Part shown: piece after piece, positions 22,520 through 34,100 of the stretch
Layout of the letters: each line of letters starts with the position of its first letter
Position numbering within the stretch: position 1 is the stretch's first letter
NCBI RefSeq assembly: GCF_964355755.1
Contig: NC_092670.1
Coordinates: 10,289,201-10,353,200, forward strand
Direction: 5' to 3'
DNA length: 64,000 nt
DNA from: Antedon mediterranea
Lineage: Eukaryota > Echinodermata > Crinoidea > Comatulida > Antedonidae
Position numbers and translations under genes: made by a program
The notes under the pieces: generated by a model
What the model was told of the DNA's origin: nothing
Database searches by the model: none
What the model saw: only the letters and a program-made list of their open reading frames with translations

Positions 22520-24601
22520 TGTTTCCTCGACATGATTTAGTGGTTTATAGGAGGTCGTCTAGGCGAGGCTCACCGACGAAACGTCAGTCAATCGAATTAA
22601 TAGAACCGTCTAACAAAACTCACAAAATTTAATGATGGAATACGTCACACATGATTGTGTTCAATTTTGGAATGCCATGTTATATTTAATTTTAGTTTGT
22701 GCCTTCCATACCTGTCACTTTCTCTTGATGTAAAAAAGTGAAAATGATCACTCTTTTGTATTCCACTTTTAAAACAATTTACTCTTATAACGAGTGAAAT
22801 ATCCACTCGCTCTGTTTTCAATTATTTAGCTCATGGCCGGCTGATTCGTGTCGCACGAATATTTCAGGCATGGCAGCAGATGGTAATACTCTTTATTTCA
22901 TTATTATATTGCTCTATTTATCAAAATGTAGTTATTTTTTAAGGTGTCTGTCCACGCGACGTCACTGACGTTAATGGCAATGAACATTGACCGATATTTT
23001 GCCATCGTGTATCCACTGAAATCCATCCGATATCGGACGCCTACCCTGGCACTCACTATCAACATATCAATCTGGATCAGTAAGTACATATTTTATATGG
23101 AATTATATCGGACGAAGACATGGCTAATTTTGAATACCGTTTATTCTTAGCAATTTTGTCCTGGAACCTATACACTCGTCTTAATGGGAGGACAAGTCTG
23201 AGGGTAAAGACTATAGGAACCGTATGTTCACTGTCCACAATTGCTAGTGTTAATTGCTTGTGTGCACTAGTACTATAATAAGTATTCGTGACACTTGTGA
23301 ATGCGGCATAGTTTGTTAATAGTTCAACCGTGGCGTACGGTCTAGTTTTTTTAATACTTTGTAATAATTTAGGTTATTGATAGATATAGACAGTATTAGT
23401 TTCAAGATTAATTTGATAATGAAAAAAGTATTGAATTAGTGTATGAGAGGAATGACACTGACTACAAGCGATGATCGTAATAAGATGGTTATATCAAGAT
23501 GTCATTAGGTAAAGTGTGACTGACTATCGACAGTCATCTAGATACAAAAGTCCTAGGTATAGGTGTAATAAGCATGGTGAAGATTAAATTATACATTCAC
23601 ATAATATACAGCATCTAATTTATCACATGTGGAGCCTGTATCATGTAAGGTTAAGTTAAGGGTTAGGTTACTACACTAAATACACATGTGATCTATTCCC
23701 AAATATTCCTATGATAATTTGGAAATATAGATACAGTACCGAGAATCGGCTGGACACCTACTAACTCGAAAGAAAGTTTTCGTTAAATAACCTTTTATGC
23801 TGTCTTTGATAAAAATAATATTTATAAAATTCTAATAAATTTACGTCATGATAAATATAAAATCGTTGTATTATCACGATGTTATTGCTCTTACTGATCA
23901 TGACGTCATTTGATTGGACGTGTGAAAATATCATTTTCATAAAAGGAAGCATGGTTATTCTATATTTCTGGAATAAAAATTGCTATTTATTTAATACTTT
24001 TTAAATGAATTTTCTTCCATTTAGTTTCATCGCTTTTATCGATTCCAATTTCCATATTTTCAACGGTTATGGATTTCAACGGAAGACATTACTGTGTTGA
24101 AGAGTTCAACGAACAAGGGTTGTTAGCGCACTACATTTACGTTGTGTTCAGTACCTACATAATCCCGCTCTCCGTCCTCGTTGTCTGCAACGTCAACATG
24201 TTGCGTCAACTGTGGAAGACGCGGGAACAGCTCCGAGACACAACATTAAGCCTGCACTCGATATACAACAACGAAAGAAAGTTACCAAGATGATACTGCT
24301 GGTTGTTGTCTTTTTCTTTATTTGTTGGTTACCGATACACGTGATAAATCTGTGGCAAAGACTCGGTAATAGTATCAACAATAACTTGGCCATTTCAAAG
24401 CTCAGGATTTTTGCTCTAACACTGGCGTACAGTAACTCGTGCGTAAACCCATTTGTGTACGCGTTCATGGGCGAGAATTTTCGCGCGTGTTTTAGAAGAG
24501 CATTCCCGATGTGTACAAAAGTGAACCGAGTGAGGAATAGTAGTATGTTATTAAACAACAATCGGACAAGAGAAACACAGGTACAAAAGGACATGGTTTA
24601 A

Positions 24602-25738
24602 GCTATAAGATCTTAATACCTTTCCATTTCACGGAATGAAATACATCGTTTTAGAAGCAGGTTGAATACAAAAACAGCGACGTTTCCGTTCCAAATAGAA
24701 TAAGCATTGAATGCAGAGATTTATTATGTCCTTCCGTAACCTGCTGAATAACGACAAGTCGATTTTAATACTTTTTAATATATATATATGTATATATTTT
24801 AAAAAATGGCAACAACTAATAATAATATCTTAAACTATCATCAATTTCTTTCTGACGAAGGAAACTGAGGCCTAGTGTTTGCAGGCTCATAGGATGATTG
24901 CTGATTCTTCATTTTCGCTTATTTTATTTTGCATTACCATTGCGATACAATAGTGGCCGTATTATATTCACACAATTGAGATATTTCCCTAGTGTTTATT
25001 AAGATCATTATCACAATATCACTTTATAAAATTGTGTGTAACGTCTCTGTCTATGGGTGACATGTCAACCACAAAATCCCGTGATTACGTTTCTATTATA
25101 ATATATTTTTCCTGACAACTATTAAAATGAACAAAGTGCACCTTTTATAACATTCTGATGGCCTGTTTGCAGTAGGCTCTACTTTTGAATGAGCGCACTT
25201 GAGTGGTGTTAAGACTGCAATACAGTATCATGTGCGTGCTCTAAGCGATCGCATTACACTGTTTGTGTCGGACAATTACTCCGCGAAAAATATGTACAGG
25301 CTGTACGCGCGCCCTCTCTGAGGAGGATACAGAAGGTATCAGGTCAAGTCAGGTAGTAGGTAGGGCTGTCGGTCCCGGTCTGTCTGGGCCTACTTATAGA
25401 GGATAATTATAATAAAAGCAAAATTACCTTATTCTTTTAGTTAGGTGGCCTTGCAATATTCTCTAGGCTAGCATAGTTAAGTAAGTTGTATATACACTAT
25501 TCTAAGAGAGGGGAAGTAGGAAGTAGGCCCTCTAGCTAGCTAGTAGGCCTACTAAGTCTTGCCTAGCTAATAAGGCTAGGCTCTAAGCCTAGCTACCTAC
25601 TACTAGGCTAGGCCGGACAAGTAAGCCCTAGCTAATTAGGCCTAGATAGAGGCCTCGAGCAAGTACTAGGCCTAGTCTAGTAGGCTGGTATCAATATTTA
25701 GTACACAGTGGCTGCATCATTAGGCCTATGCCTAGTCG
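24602..25738. other. GPCR 3' flank, no gene seen
   Basis: AT-rich sequence follows the GPCR stop. At about 25490-25730 there is an unusual run crowded with ctagg, aggcct and gcctag strings, close to low complexity but not a regular tandem repeat. No coding exon or RNA gene is supported. Confidence 0.4.
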
Positions 25739-26871
25739 GGTTTACGATGAAATCGGTCGCGTCTGAAATCGGTCGCGATAAAATCAACTTCCGGTATTTT
25801 GTATGGCGCGCCGCTAGAGCTATATTTAATAATAATTGATATTTTTTAGGAACTAGATTATTTATGTGGATATTTTTTACTTGGTTAATAAATATTTATT
25901 ATCAATCATATTAAATTATTTTTTTTTTGTATTTCACAGGTCTCGGAGAAGGACTGTGTCTTTTCAAAATGGCCATTTCTAAAACACGTTTAAATATTAT
26001 ATTAGGCATAATGTTATATTAGGCATATAATAATTTACCTCTATTTATATGTACTGTAATTAATATATTATTATATAGAGAATATACGTCTGTCGTGTCT
26101 TTTATTATGCAAACAATTACGTAAAAGAGAACAATTTATTTAAAAACAATAATTTTTACAATAATTTAAAATAAAGCCAGCGTATTCATTTTTATACTTT
26201 TGCATACTGTGGCAGATTATATCATATCCATGTCGTTAACAACATACTATTCGATCACCTTATTTTATTTCTATTTTTATTTCTATCCGTTATGTAGGAT
26301 AATAATTAATATTAAGTGTATAATGATTATGTCTTTTGTTATTTAAACTTTGACCCTTGGCTTGTGTTATTTAATTAGTTGTTTTTTAAAAATTTTATTC
26401 ATTGGACTTGATAATGATGGAGTCGAAACATCGTTCTTTTTTTAAGCGTTATTTTTCTATTATGTATTTATATTGATTATTGTTGAGGCAAATCACGTGT
26501 ATATTTTTATTTCTAATGTTTCAAATAGTTTTTAGTAAAATGATCATTATATGCGGATGGTTAAAAGGCGAGTTACTGAAATAAACCCCCGAATAAGCCA
26601 TATTGTGGAGATGCGCCTTCTATGATCGTGCAGCTGTTTCCCCTAACAATACGTTTTATTTTGCTGACGGGGTTTCCCCATTTTTAAAAAACATGCACTT
26701 GTTAGTGTTAAATCATGGACAAAACACGTACAATCGTTGTCCATGGCGAGGTAAAGATGACGTCTATTACTAATAACCATACGTTTGAAACGTCTATAGG
26801 CCTCCTGCATGTGTTTTTGTGAAACGATCCAATGAGCTATAGATGCTTGACGCGATTATGAGATCATGTTC

Positions 26872-27015
26872 ATTCATTCATTCTTTATTTATCCTTTAAA
26901 ATCGAAATACATTTAAAACATATAGGTAACAAAATCAAGACACGTGGAAATCTAAGGATAAGCAAAAGTAATTAAAATCGCTGTAGCTCACAGGCTTGCT
27001 TATCCATATTAATTC
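26872..27015 (-). mobile_element. LINE 3' tail with (TTCA)n, antisense
   Basis: On the minus strand it reads agctacagcgattttaatta, then gcttatcctt, gttacc, ttaaatgtatttcgatttta and aataaagaatgaatgaatga. The same tail is at 33530-33672 on the plus strand. Confidence 0.6.
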
Positions 27016-27069
27016 CGAATAATACACTGTTTCTATAATTTGACAGTATGATTTATATATAATTTACGT

Positions 27070-27345
27070 ATATTTTTTTATTTTTTTTTTTTTATTTCAT
27101 ACTCATCCAACAGCGAGTAACCCGCCAATTACAGGATGGATAAACTATTTAATAATTTCACAAGACAAACATATACACAAGATGCTCTACATAAACAAAG
27201 ACTTATTATTAAGTCTTTGGGAGTGGAGTTGTAAATTGTCATGAGAAAAAAACCCTGACATATGACAGGGCTTGAACCCAGGACCCTTAGATTGGTAGCC
27301 AAGCATCATAACCACCAAGCCACAGCTCCACTCCTATACGTCGAC
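27070..27345 (-). mobile_element. tRNA-derived SINE
   Basis: On the minus strand a tRNA-like head has an A box tggcttggtgg and a B box ggttcaagccc at normal spacing, preceded by ggagctg. It is followed by a body and an A-rich tail (aaataaaaaaaa) at its 3' end near 27070. The plus-strand open frame across it is an artefact. Confidence 0.7.
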
Positions 27346-27591
27346 GATAGGCCTACTATAGATTTTAATTTGAATATCTTTTATTTCTTCATTTATAATA
27401 ATCATCCGGCTCGATCCATACAAAATAGCGCGACCGATTTCAAACGCGACCGATTTCAAATGCGACCGATATCATCAAAAGTATAGCTCTAGCGGCGCGT
27501 CATACAAAATACCGGAAGTTGATTTTATCGCGACCGATTTCAAACGCGACCGATTTCAAGCGCGACCGATTTCATCTGACACCCCTAGTCG

Positions 27592-28108
27592 TAGATCCAA
27601 GCTAGATTCTATATCTACGCCTATTAACCCGATCGGTGCGAAAGGCACTCTTTTTCGGGCCTCCGTCCCTCGTAACCTAAATTAAAACAGCATTACATTG
27701 TGAGACTCGGGCACTACCCATTATTGACCATTCAGCCATCTAACCGGATTACAATGTATTGATATAACACATTAGTACAATAGCCATAGAGGGCGCTATA
27801 TAGGATCTACAGTACGACTAGGTGTAGAGAGGCAGACAGTTCGTATTTAGTAAAGGCCTACTTTATACCAGGGAGTTGTAACTCCCTGTCTATACTAGAG
27901 TGGTATAGGATCACAAGTTTATTAATATTTGTTATGTGTTTTTAATCAGATTATTTTTTTATTTCTCTCATTTTTTTACAGCATAGTCAATGCATGGAGT
28001 AAAGGTCAATGGTTACACCATGCTATACATGACATCAAAATACATCTTTATAATAATTAATTGAGGATCTTTTGTTAGTTGACGTATTATGACACGAAAG
28101 TTGTAAAG
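27592..28108. promoter_or_regulatory. Upstream flank of complete GTDC1
   Basis: Presumed promoter and 5' UTR region by position only. A small hairpin ggagttgtaactcc lies near 27871-27888. I recognise no TATA box or transcription-factor array. Confidence 0.3.
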
Positions 28109-31100
28109 ATGTCAAGGGTATTGTTGATTGAGGCGTTCTATGCTGGCTCCCACTCTCAGTTGATCGACACTCTTGAGAAAGGCCTAGAAGGATGCGCTGT
28201 CAAATACACTTTGCCAGGGAAGAAGTGGCATTGGAGAGCACGGACATCAGCTCTATATTTTTCCGAAGTAATTTCACCTAGCCAAGAATACAGGTTAATA
28301 GTTGTGCATTATATTTTGACAGCAGAGGTCATAATCTTTATTTTTTTATCAATACCCTTTCTGTTGTGATAACAGAGGTGCCAACTTCAAAAAGTAAAAA
28401 TCGAGGAAACAATTTTGAAGATACCCAAACAATAGAGGTTACCATAAAAGTTGGAAAATATTCATTGGAATATAATAGAGGGCGCTATTAAAAACAATCA
28501 TCAGCATTTGCATAATTAAAATAGTTATTAAAATAGTATTGTATTTACCCTATATGCTATATGTAAAAGTACACCAGATACTCGCCTACCTGGGAAATTC
28601 TTGCCCACTTGGAGCAAATCCAATGTATATATATATATCCCGTATCAATAATATAGTACTTGCTTATAATAGCCGTCTATATTGTCACCTTGGCAAAACT
28701 GCCCTGATTTCAGGTTTCTCCCAACCATCTGCGCATGCCCCAGACGTCCATATGTCATGCATACTAAATCAAGGCGCCCGTAGATGGTTGGTATGTTCAG
28801 GTCATTCATTCATTGGCCAGCCCCCTGGGGTCGATACTACAATATTAAACAATGGATATGCCAGAGGTTACCGGACTCTGCAAACTAGGAAAATTTGTTA
28901 CTAAAATCCAGTTTTACCTATATTTAACAAACAAGCTACTAGTAGAGTAGTAGTAACCTAAATATTAAATCATTCATTTAGATGTTTTTTTCCATGTAAT
29001 AATAATAATCTGGAGAAATTGTCCTTATTAGCAGGAAGTAAGAGATGACTCAAAATATCGGGGAACTGTAATAAACAATATTATTATACAGATTATTAAA
29101 GGTGTCCCACGCATTGATATTGTTGCACTGGACTATAGTCGTGCATTTGATTCCATTTCGCACTCTACAATGATTTCCAAACTGAAAAGAACCTATGGAA
29201 TTGGTGGTTCCATGTTGCCTTGGTTGGAATCATTTTTAACTGAACGTAAGCAACAAGTTGTTTTTAAAGGAAAGATGTCTGGCAAGAGTTGCGTAATATC
29301 AGGGGTTCCTCAGGGGTCTGTGCTTGGACCCCTGTTATTTAACATATATGTTAATGATCTACATATGCACCTACGTGCAAAACCATATCAATATACAGAG
29401 ACGAAACTTGCATTGCTAAATGTATAATGACGGAGGAAGATAGTTTATCTCTGCAACAGGACATTGACACGATCTCCTGGTGGTCAGCACTTAATTCACT
29501 TTCCATTAACCCTAATAAATGTAAAGTGCTGTCATTGTCCAGAAAACGAGATCCCGTTGTTCCATCTTGCATTCTAAATGGACATGAACTCGTGAACGTT
29601 AATGACATTACGTTACTTGGTGTGGTAATATCCCATAATTTGTCATGGGCACATCAGGTAGATAATGTAACTTTGAAATGCAATAGGATGTTAGGTTTTA
29701 TACGATCAATTGCCACAGGTTGTTCTACATCTGTTTTACTTAAACTTTATAAATGTCTTGTTCTTCCCCATATTCAATATTGCTCCCCTGTTTGGTATCC
29801 TTATCGTCAATGTCATATTAATAAGATAGAGAAAATTCAAAGAAGGTCAAGTCGATTTATCCTTCATCAACGAATCTTAGATCAGCCATATTCTGACCGA
29901 TTAACTAGACTGAATTTGATGACAGCTGAATCAAATTGAGATTATTTTACCGTTATTTTTGTTACAAATATATTGTATAAATTACAGAATAGTTTTATTT
30001 TAAATATGTTGACTATCAATTGTAGGCATTTGGATGTTCTAACTTTTAAACATCTTGCATCCAAAACTGATAGGAAAGCATTGTATCCCAACCAGATTTA
30101 TTCGTTTGTGGAATTCACTACCGGTCAATATTAAAGACGCCTTTGTATGCGGAAGTTGGGTACAATTTAAAAACATGTTAATGGACCACTTTAAAAACAC
30201 TATGCCTCTTTAATGTATATAATTATGGTATTAATATTACATATTTACATTGTTTTATGTTTTAATGTATGCTTTGAGTGCTGGTGTGGCACACCTTATG
30301 GCGACAGTGGTCCTTTGACCTCTTTTGCCACTCCTTGGCACACTCAAAGTTTATGTATTGTTTTAATGTTGCTAAAATTAATAAAATAAAATTATTAACT
30401 GTTCACTTTTCTTCCCTTAGAATTTTGTTTACCAGTTCAGTATTAAATTTAGCAGAGTTGGTAGCACTGCGACCTGATTTGTCTCGGCTGACCAAGATTG
30501 TTTACTTCCATGAAAACCAGCTGGTTTACCCTGTCCGAAAACAAAAAGACAGAGATTTTCAATATGGATATAATCAAATAATAACCTGGTACTGTATATT
30601 TATTGTTAGTTTTTAAATTTATAGTAGGGAATTGAGAAGGACAGCAGGGGTGGATCCACGATTTTGAAATATAGGGGTGGGGAGAGGGAGGCTCAGACAC
30701 AAGCATTTGAGCGTTCGGTAAATACGACCCCTAGATAGTCAGAAATGGTACTCGCACACAAAATTTATGATAAAATGGCACCTCCCACTAATCTAGTTGG
30801 CCCGTTGCGGGAAGGACGTTTGTATCATGCGCAGAAAACAGCAAAACGATCATACTTTTTCTGGCTGGTAACACAGTGACGTAACATTTTTTGCATATGT
30901 TGCGCATGTTCTGTGTGTAGGTAACTGCTGATTGTTTGATCGTACTTTACACAGTGTTGTGTTTTAATGGTAATTTTAAAGTTGTCATCCTGAATACTTA
31001 CAGACTATTCCCCTTGATTTTCAGAAAATCAATATATTGTTGACGTCGCAAATGCTTATTTCTGCAGTTATCTTTATCTCTCTTTATTTTGAAAAGTATT

Positions 31101-34100
31101 TTGCTCAGTCCATAATTTATTCTTCTATCTATGCCCAGATGAGGTCAATATTTATATGCAAAGGAAAACTTTATACTGTATAAAATTTATTTAATGTTAA
31201 TTTACATTTTTCTTTTAGTTTAACTGCTGACATTGTTTTATTCAACTCAAAATACAACATGGAATCTTTCTTGTCATCAATTGGGACATTTTTAAAACTT
31301 ATGCCTGACTTCCGTCCTAAAGGCCTCGCTGAAAAGATACGACCAAAATCAAAAGTGTTGTATTTTCCAATAGAATTTCCAATAATGAATGATCCAATAG
31401 CAGATGTTATGGAAGGACTGACGTTAGCGGAACAGGCCAGTTCATTACATGGAAGTCAGGAGTTGTTTGAAAAATCCAAAGACAGGGCTATTAAATCAGG
31501 TGTCACCGGAGAACAGACAGTTTATAGCTGCAGTTCAGTTTTATCACAATTGTCATCCCCATTAAAAATAGTATGGGCTCATAGATGGTACAGTCCTAGT
31601 GCATGTTTTGACTGCATCACTTATTTAGACTGCTATAATCATTTGAGTGCTATGCTTATTTAGTCTGCTATACTTATTGACACTGCTATACTTATTTACA
31701 GTGCTGTACTTATTTGACTGCTGTACTTATTTGACTGCTATACTTATTTGACTGCTATACTTATTTACACTGCTGTACTTATTTACACTGCTATACATAT
31801 TTACACTGCTATACTTATTGACACTGCTGTACTTATTTGACTGCTATACTTATTTGACTGCTATACTTATTTACTCTGCTGTACTTATTTACACTGCTAT
31901 ATTTATTTACACTGCTGTACTTATTTGACTGCTATACTTATTTACTCTGCTGTACATATTTACACTGCTATACTTATTGACACTGCTATACTTATTTACA
32001 CTGCTGTACTTATTTACACTGCTATACTTATTGACACTGCTATACTTATTTACACTGCTATACTTATTGACACTGCTGTACTTATTTACACTGCTGTACT
32101 TATTTACACTGCTGTACTTATTTACACTGCTGTACTTATTTACACTGCTATACTTATTGACACTGCTGTACTTATTTACACTGCTGTACTTATTTACACT
32201 GTCTGAATTTTTACTATTTTGTGCTTAGTTTACCTGGATTTTCACGCTGCTGCTCTAGCCCGCTACGTCCCATTAGGACTACTCAATCAGAAGCTAAAGC
32301 AAGCAGCAGTTATAGTTCTAAGGACAGACAGTTTTGTGAAAATGGAAACTCCACTATAATTTATTGATTCCAGCTGCTACAGTAGACCCAAAAAACGTCT
32401 GGGAAAGAGTCTATTAGGACATGTCATGCTAAAATTACAAATCTCTAATAAGCATTTCTGGTATATTCACTGTCAGATCATTGAATTATTATCGAAACAG
32501 TCCATTAAAGTTTGTGTTTGTAATAGGATACTTCACAATTGAAATATCTAGGGTGATGAAGTGACCCCCAGATTTGACCTTAGCAATAAAATTAACTAAA
32601 GTGACAGAAATTGAGTATTCACTTCTGTAACAAAAAAAATAATATTTATTCACATATAAAAAAAGAAAAGAAACCCAAAAACCATTGTCTGACAGACAAT
32701 TTAAGTATTTGTTGCTTTAAATTACATTTTTTTCAGGTAAAATAACTATTATGTGACAATAAAATGACACATTCAAAAACATTTAAAATAAAAAATATTT
32801 TTCAATAAGCGAGCAGCGTTTTTTGTAAGAAATATTTCTTGTTTAGTAGTGGTACTTATTCACATTTTTTTCCTTCTGTAGGGAACACGACAAGAATCCT
32901 GACCTTTTTTTTAGAACACTTTATAAACTTCTAGATAGTGGGGAAGACTTCAGGATTTCTGTTCTTGGGGAACATTACTCAGAAATTCCAGGTAATTATA
33001 AAGTCAGTAGAGGGCAGTGATAAAAAATATTGTCTGCGATTTAAAGGGGGATTCTGGGTTTAAAATTGCTTTTAAATATCGTTTATTTATTAAATAAAAA
33101 ATATTATAACAATATAGACATGTCAGAATGAAGAAGTAATAACGAGAAATTAAAAAAATTAAATTTCATATACATTTTAGGGTAAATTCATGGAAAGTCT
33201 GTTTTTCAGCAGCTTAGGGAAGTTCATTAATATTCATGAGATATTCACAAAATCACGTCATCAGTGGATTCCAAACTCGCGACGTCAAGCTTGTACGTTG
33301 TGTTCTCTCTCCCCTGTCAAACGACGACCACTCGATCATTGTGAAATACATTTTTTGTAGATTTTCTAAGCTAGGCCTAAAGTGTAATAATAACAGTAGT
33401 AGCATATATTTATTTGACATTTAATGAAATACAAAATTTAGTACAGATTACGGAGTCATAAATTATACTATTTTTATACCTCGAATAGTACAGATCGTAT
33501 ATCGGCTTCACGTACTAGGCTAGGCCTGGATAAGCAAGCCTGCGAGCTACAGCGATTTTAATTGTTTTTGCTTATCCTTGCCTCCTTAGATTTTCACCTG
33601 TCTTGTTTTTGTTACCTTGTTTTAAATGTATTTCGATTTTAAAGGCTAAATAAAGAATGAATGAATGAATGAAGGCCTAGCCTAAATCATTTTATTCATG
33701 GGTGAGAGCCATTTCTGACTAGGGATTCCATGCCACGATGGCTACGTTAAAACATTGGGGCCATCATTCATGGGCCTAGCTAGCCTATTACTAAACGATT
33801 GGCCCATAAATAACAAAAGTCAGTGGAATCCAAACCCATCCTATCAACCAAACTCCTAAACAATCTAAACCTAAAACGTTCTACAAAAATCGGCTGTAAA
33901 TATTGAGGCAAAACAAGGTCCGATCGCCGTCCGCACGTATGGTGTCCCGATCGTCTAATAAGTAGGCCTGAAATAGGCCTAGTTTACTCTCCAAAAAAGC
34001 GGATACTGCATCAAGCAAGTACACCGGTAGTAGGAAGGAGACCTAGCCTATCCGGCCCAGTTAAAAATTGAGCTAGCTAGTGTAGTAGACCCTATGCGAA

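Larger units (their letters stand above)
21347..24601 (+). pseudogene. Rhodopsin-family peptide GPCR (galanin/allatostatin-A/kisspeptin type) with frameshift
   Basis: Three coding exons: 21347-21691 (115 codons, TM1-TM3 start), 22944-23079 (136 nt) and 24025-24601. Junctions are g|gtgtgt, ag|gtgtct, a|gtaagt and ag|tttcat, in consistent phases. Class A hallmarks are present: the TM1 asparagine in G-C-N-S-L, the TM2 aspartate in S-V-T-D, extracellular cysteines in A-L-C-R and H-Y-C-V, D-R-Y at about 131-133, C-W-L-P in TM6 and N-P-F-V-Y in TM7. V-H-A-T-S-L-T-L-M-A-M and Y-P-L-K-S-I-R-Y-R-T-P resemble kisspeptin and galanin/allatostatin-A receptors. In the loop between TM5 and TM6 (about 24210-24275) the frame of N-M-L-R-Q-L-W must change by one base to reach Q-Q-R-K-K-V-T-K-M, so as written TM6-TM7 are lost. 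This is a real mutation or a sequence error. A splice acceptor directly before the ATG suggests an upstream non-coding exon. Confidence 0.85.
25739..27583. mobile_element. 1.85-kb TIR element with iterated GAAATCGGTCGCG ends
   Basis: Flanked by the 8-bp direct repeat CCTAGTCG (25731-25738 and 27584-27591). Both ends carry inverted copies of gatgaaatcggtcgcg, a further gaaatcggtcgcg unit, then tcaacttccggtattttgta and a cgccgctagagctata string. The right end has extra iterations, including acgcgaccgatttc repeats near 27430-27470. The interior has no transposase frame, so it is non-autonomous. It carries a LINE tail (26872-27015) and a tRNA-derived SINE (27070-27345). The superfamily is unsure; an 8-bp duplication is compatible with hAT or P-like groups. 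Confidence 0.8.

Noticed and set aside
27262-27486. 74-codon plus-strand open frame
   Set aside because: It is the complement of a tRNA-derived SINE head plus TIR repeats.
31925-32228. Long open frames of repeated L-I-Y-T-A and L-L-Y-L-F-T units
   Set aside because: They are produced by the minisatellite, whose 17- and 18-base units and intronic position make coding use implausible.
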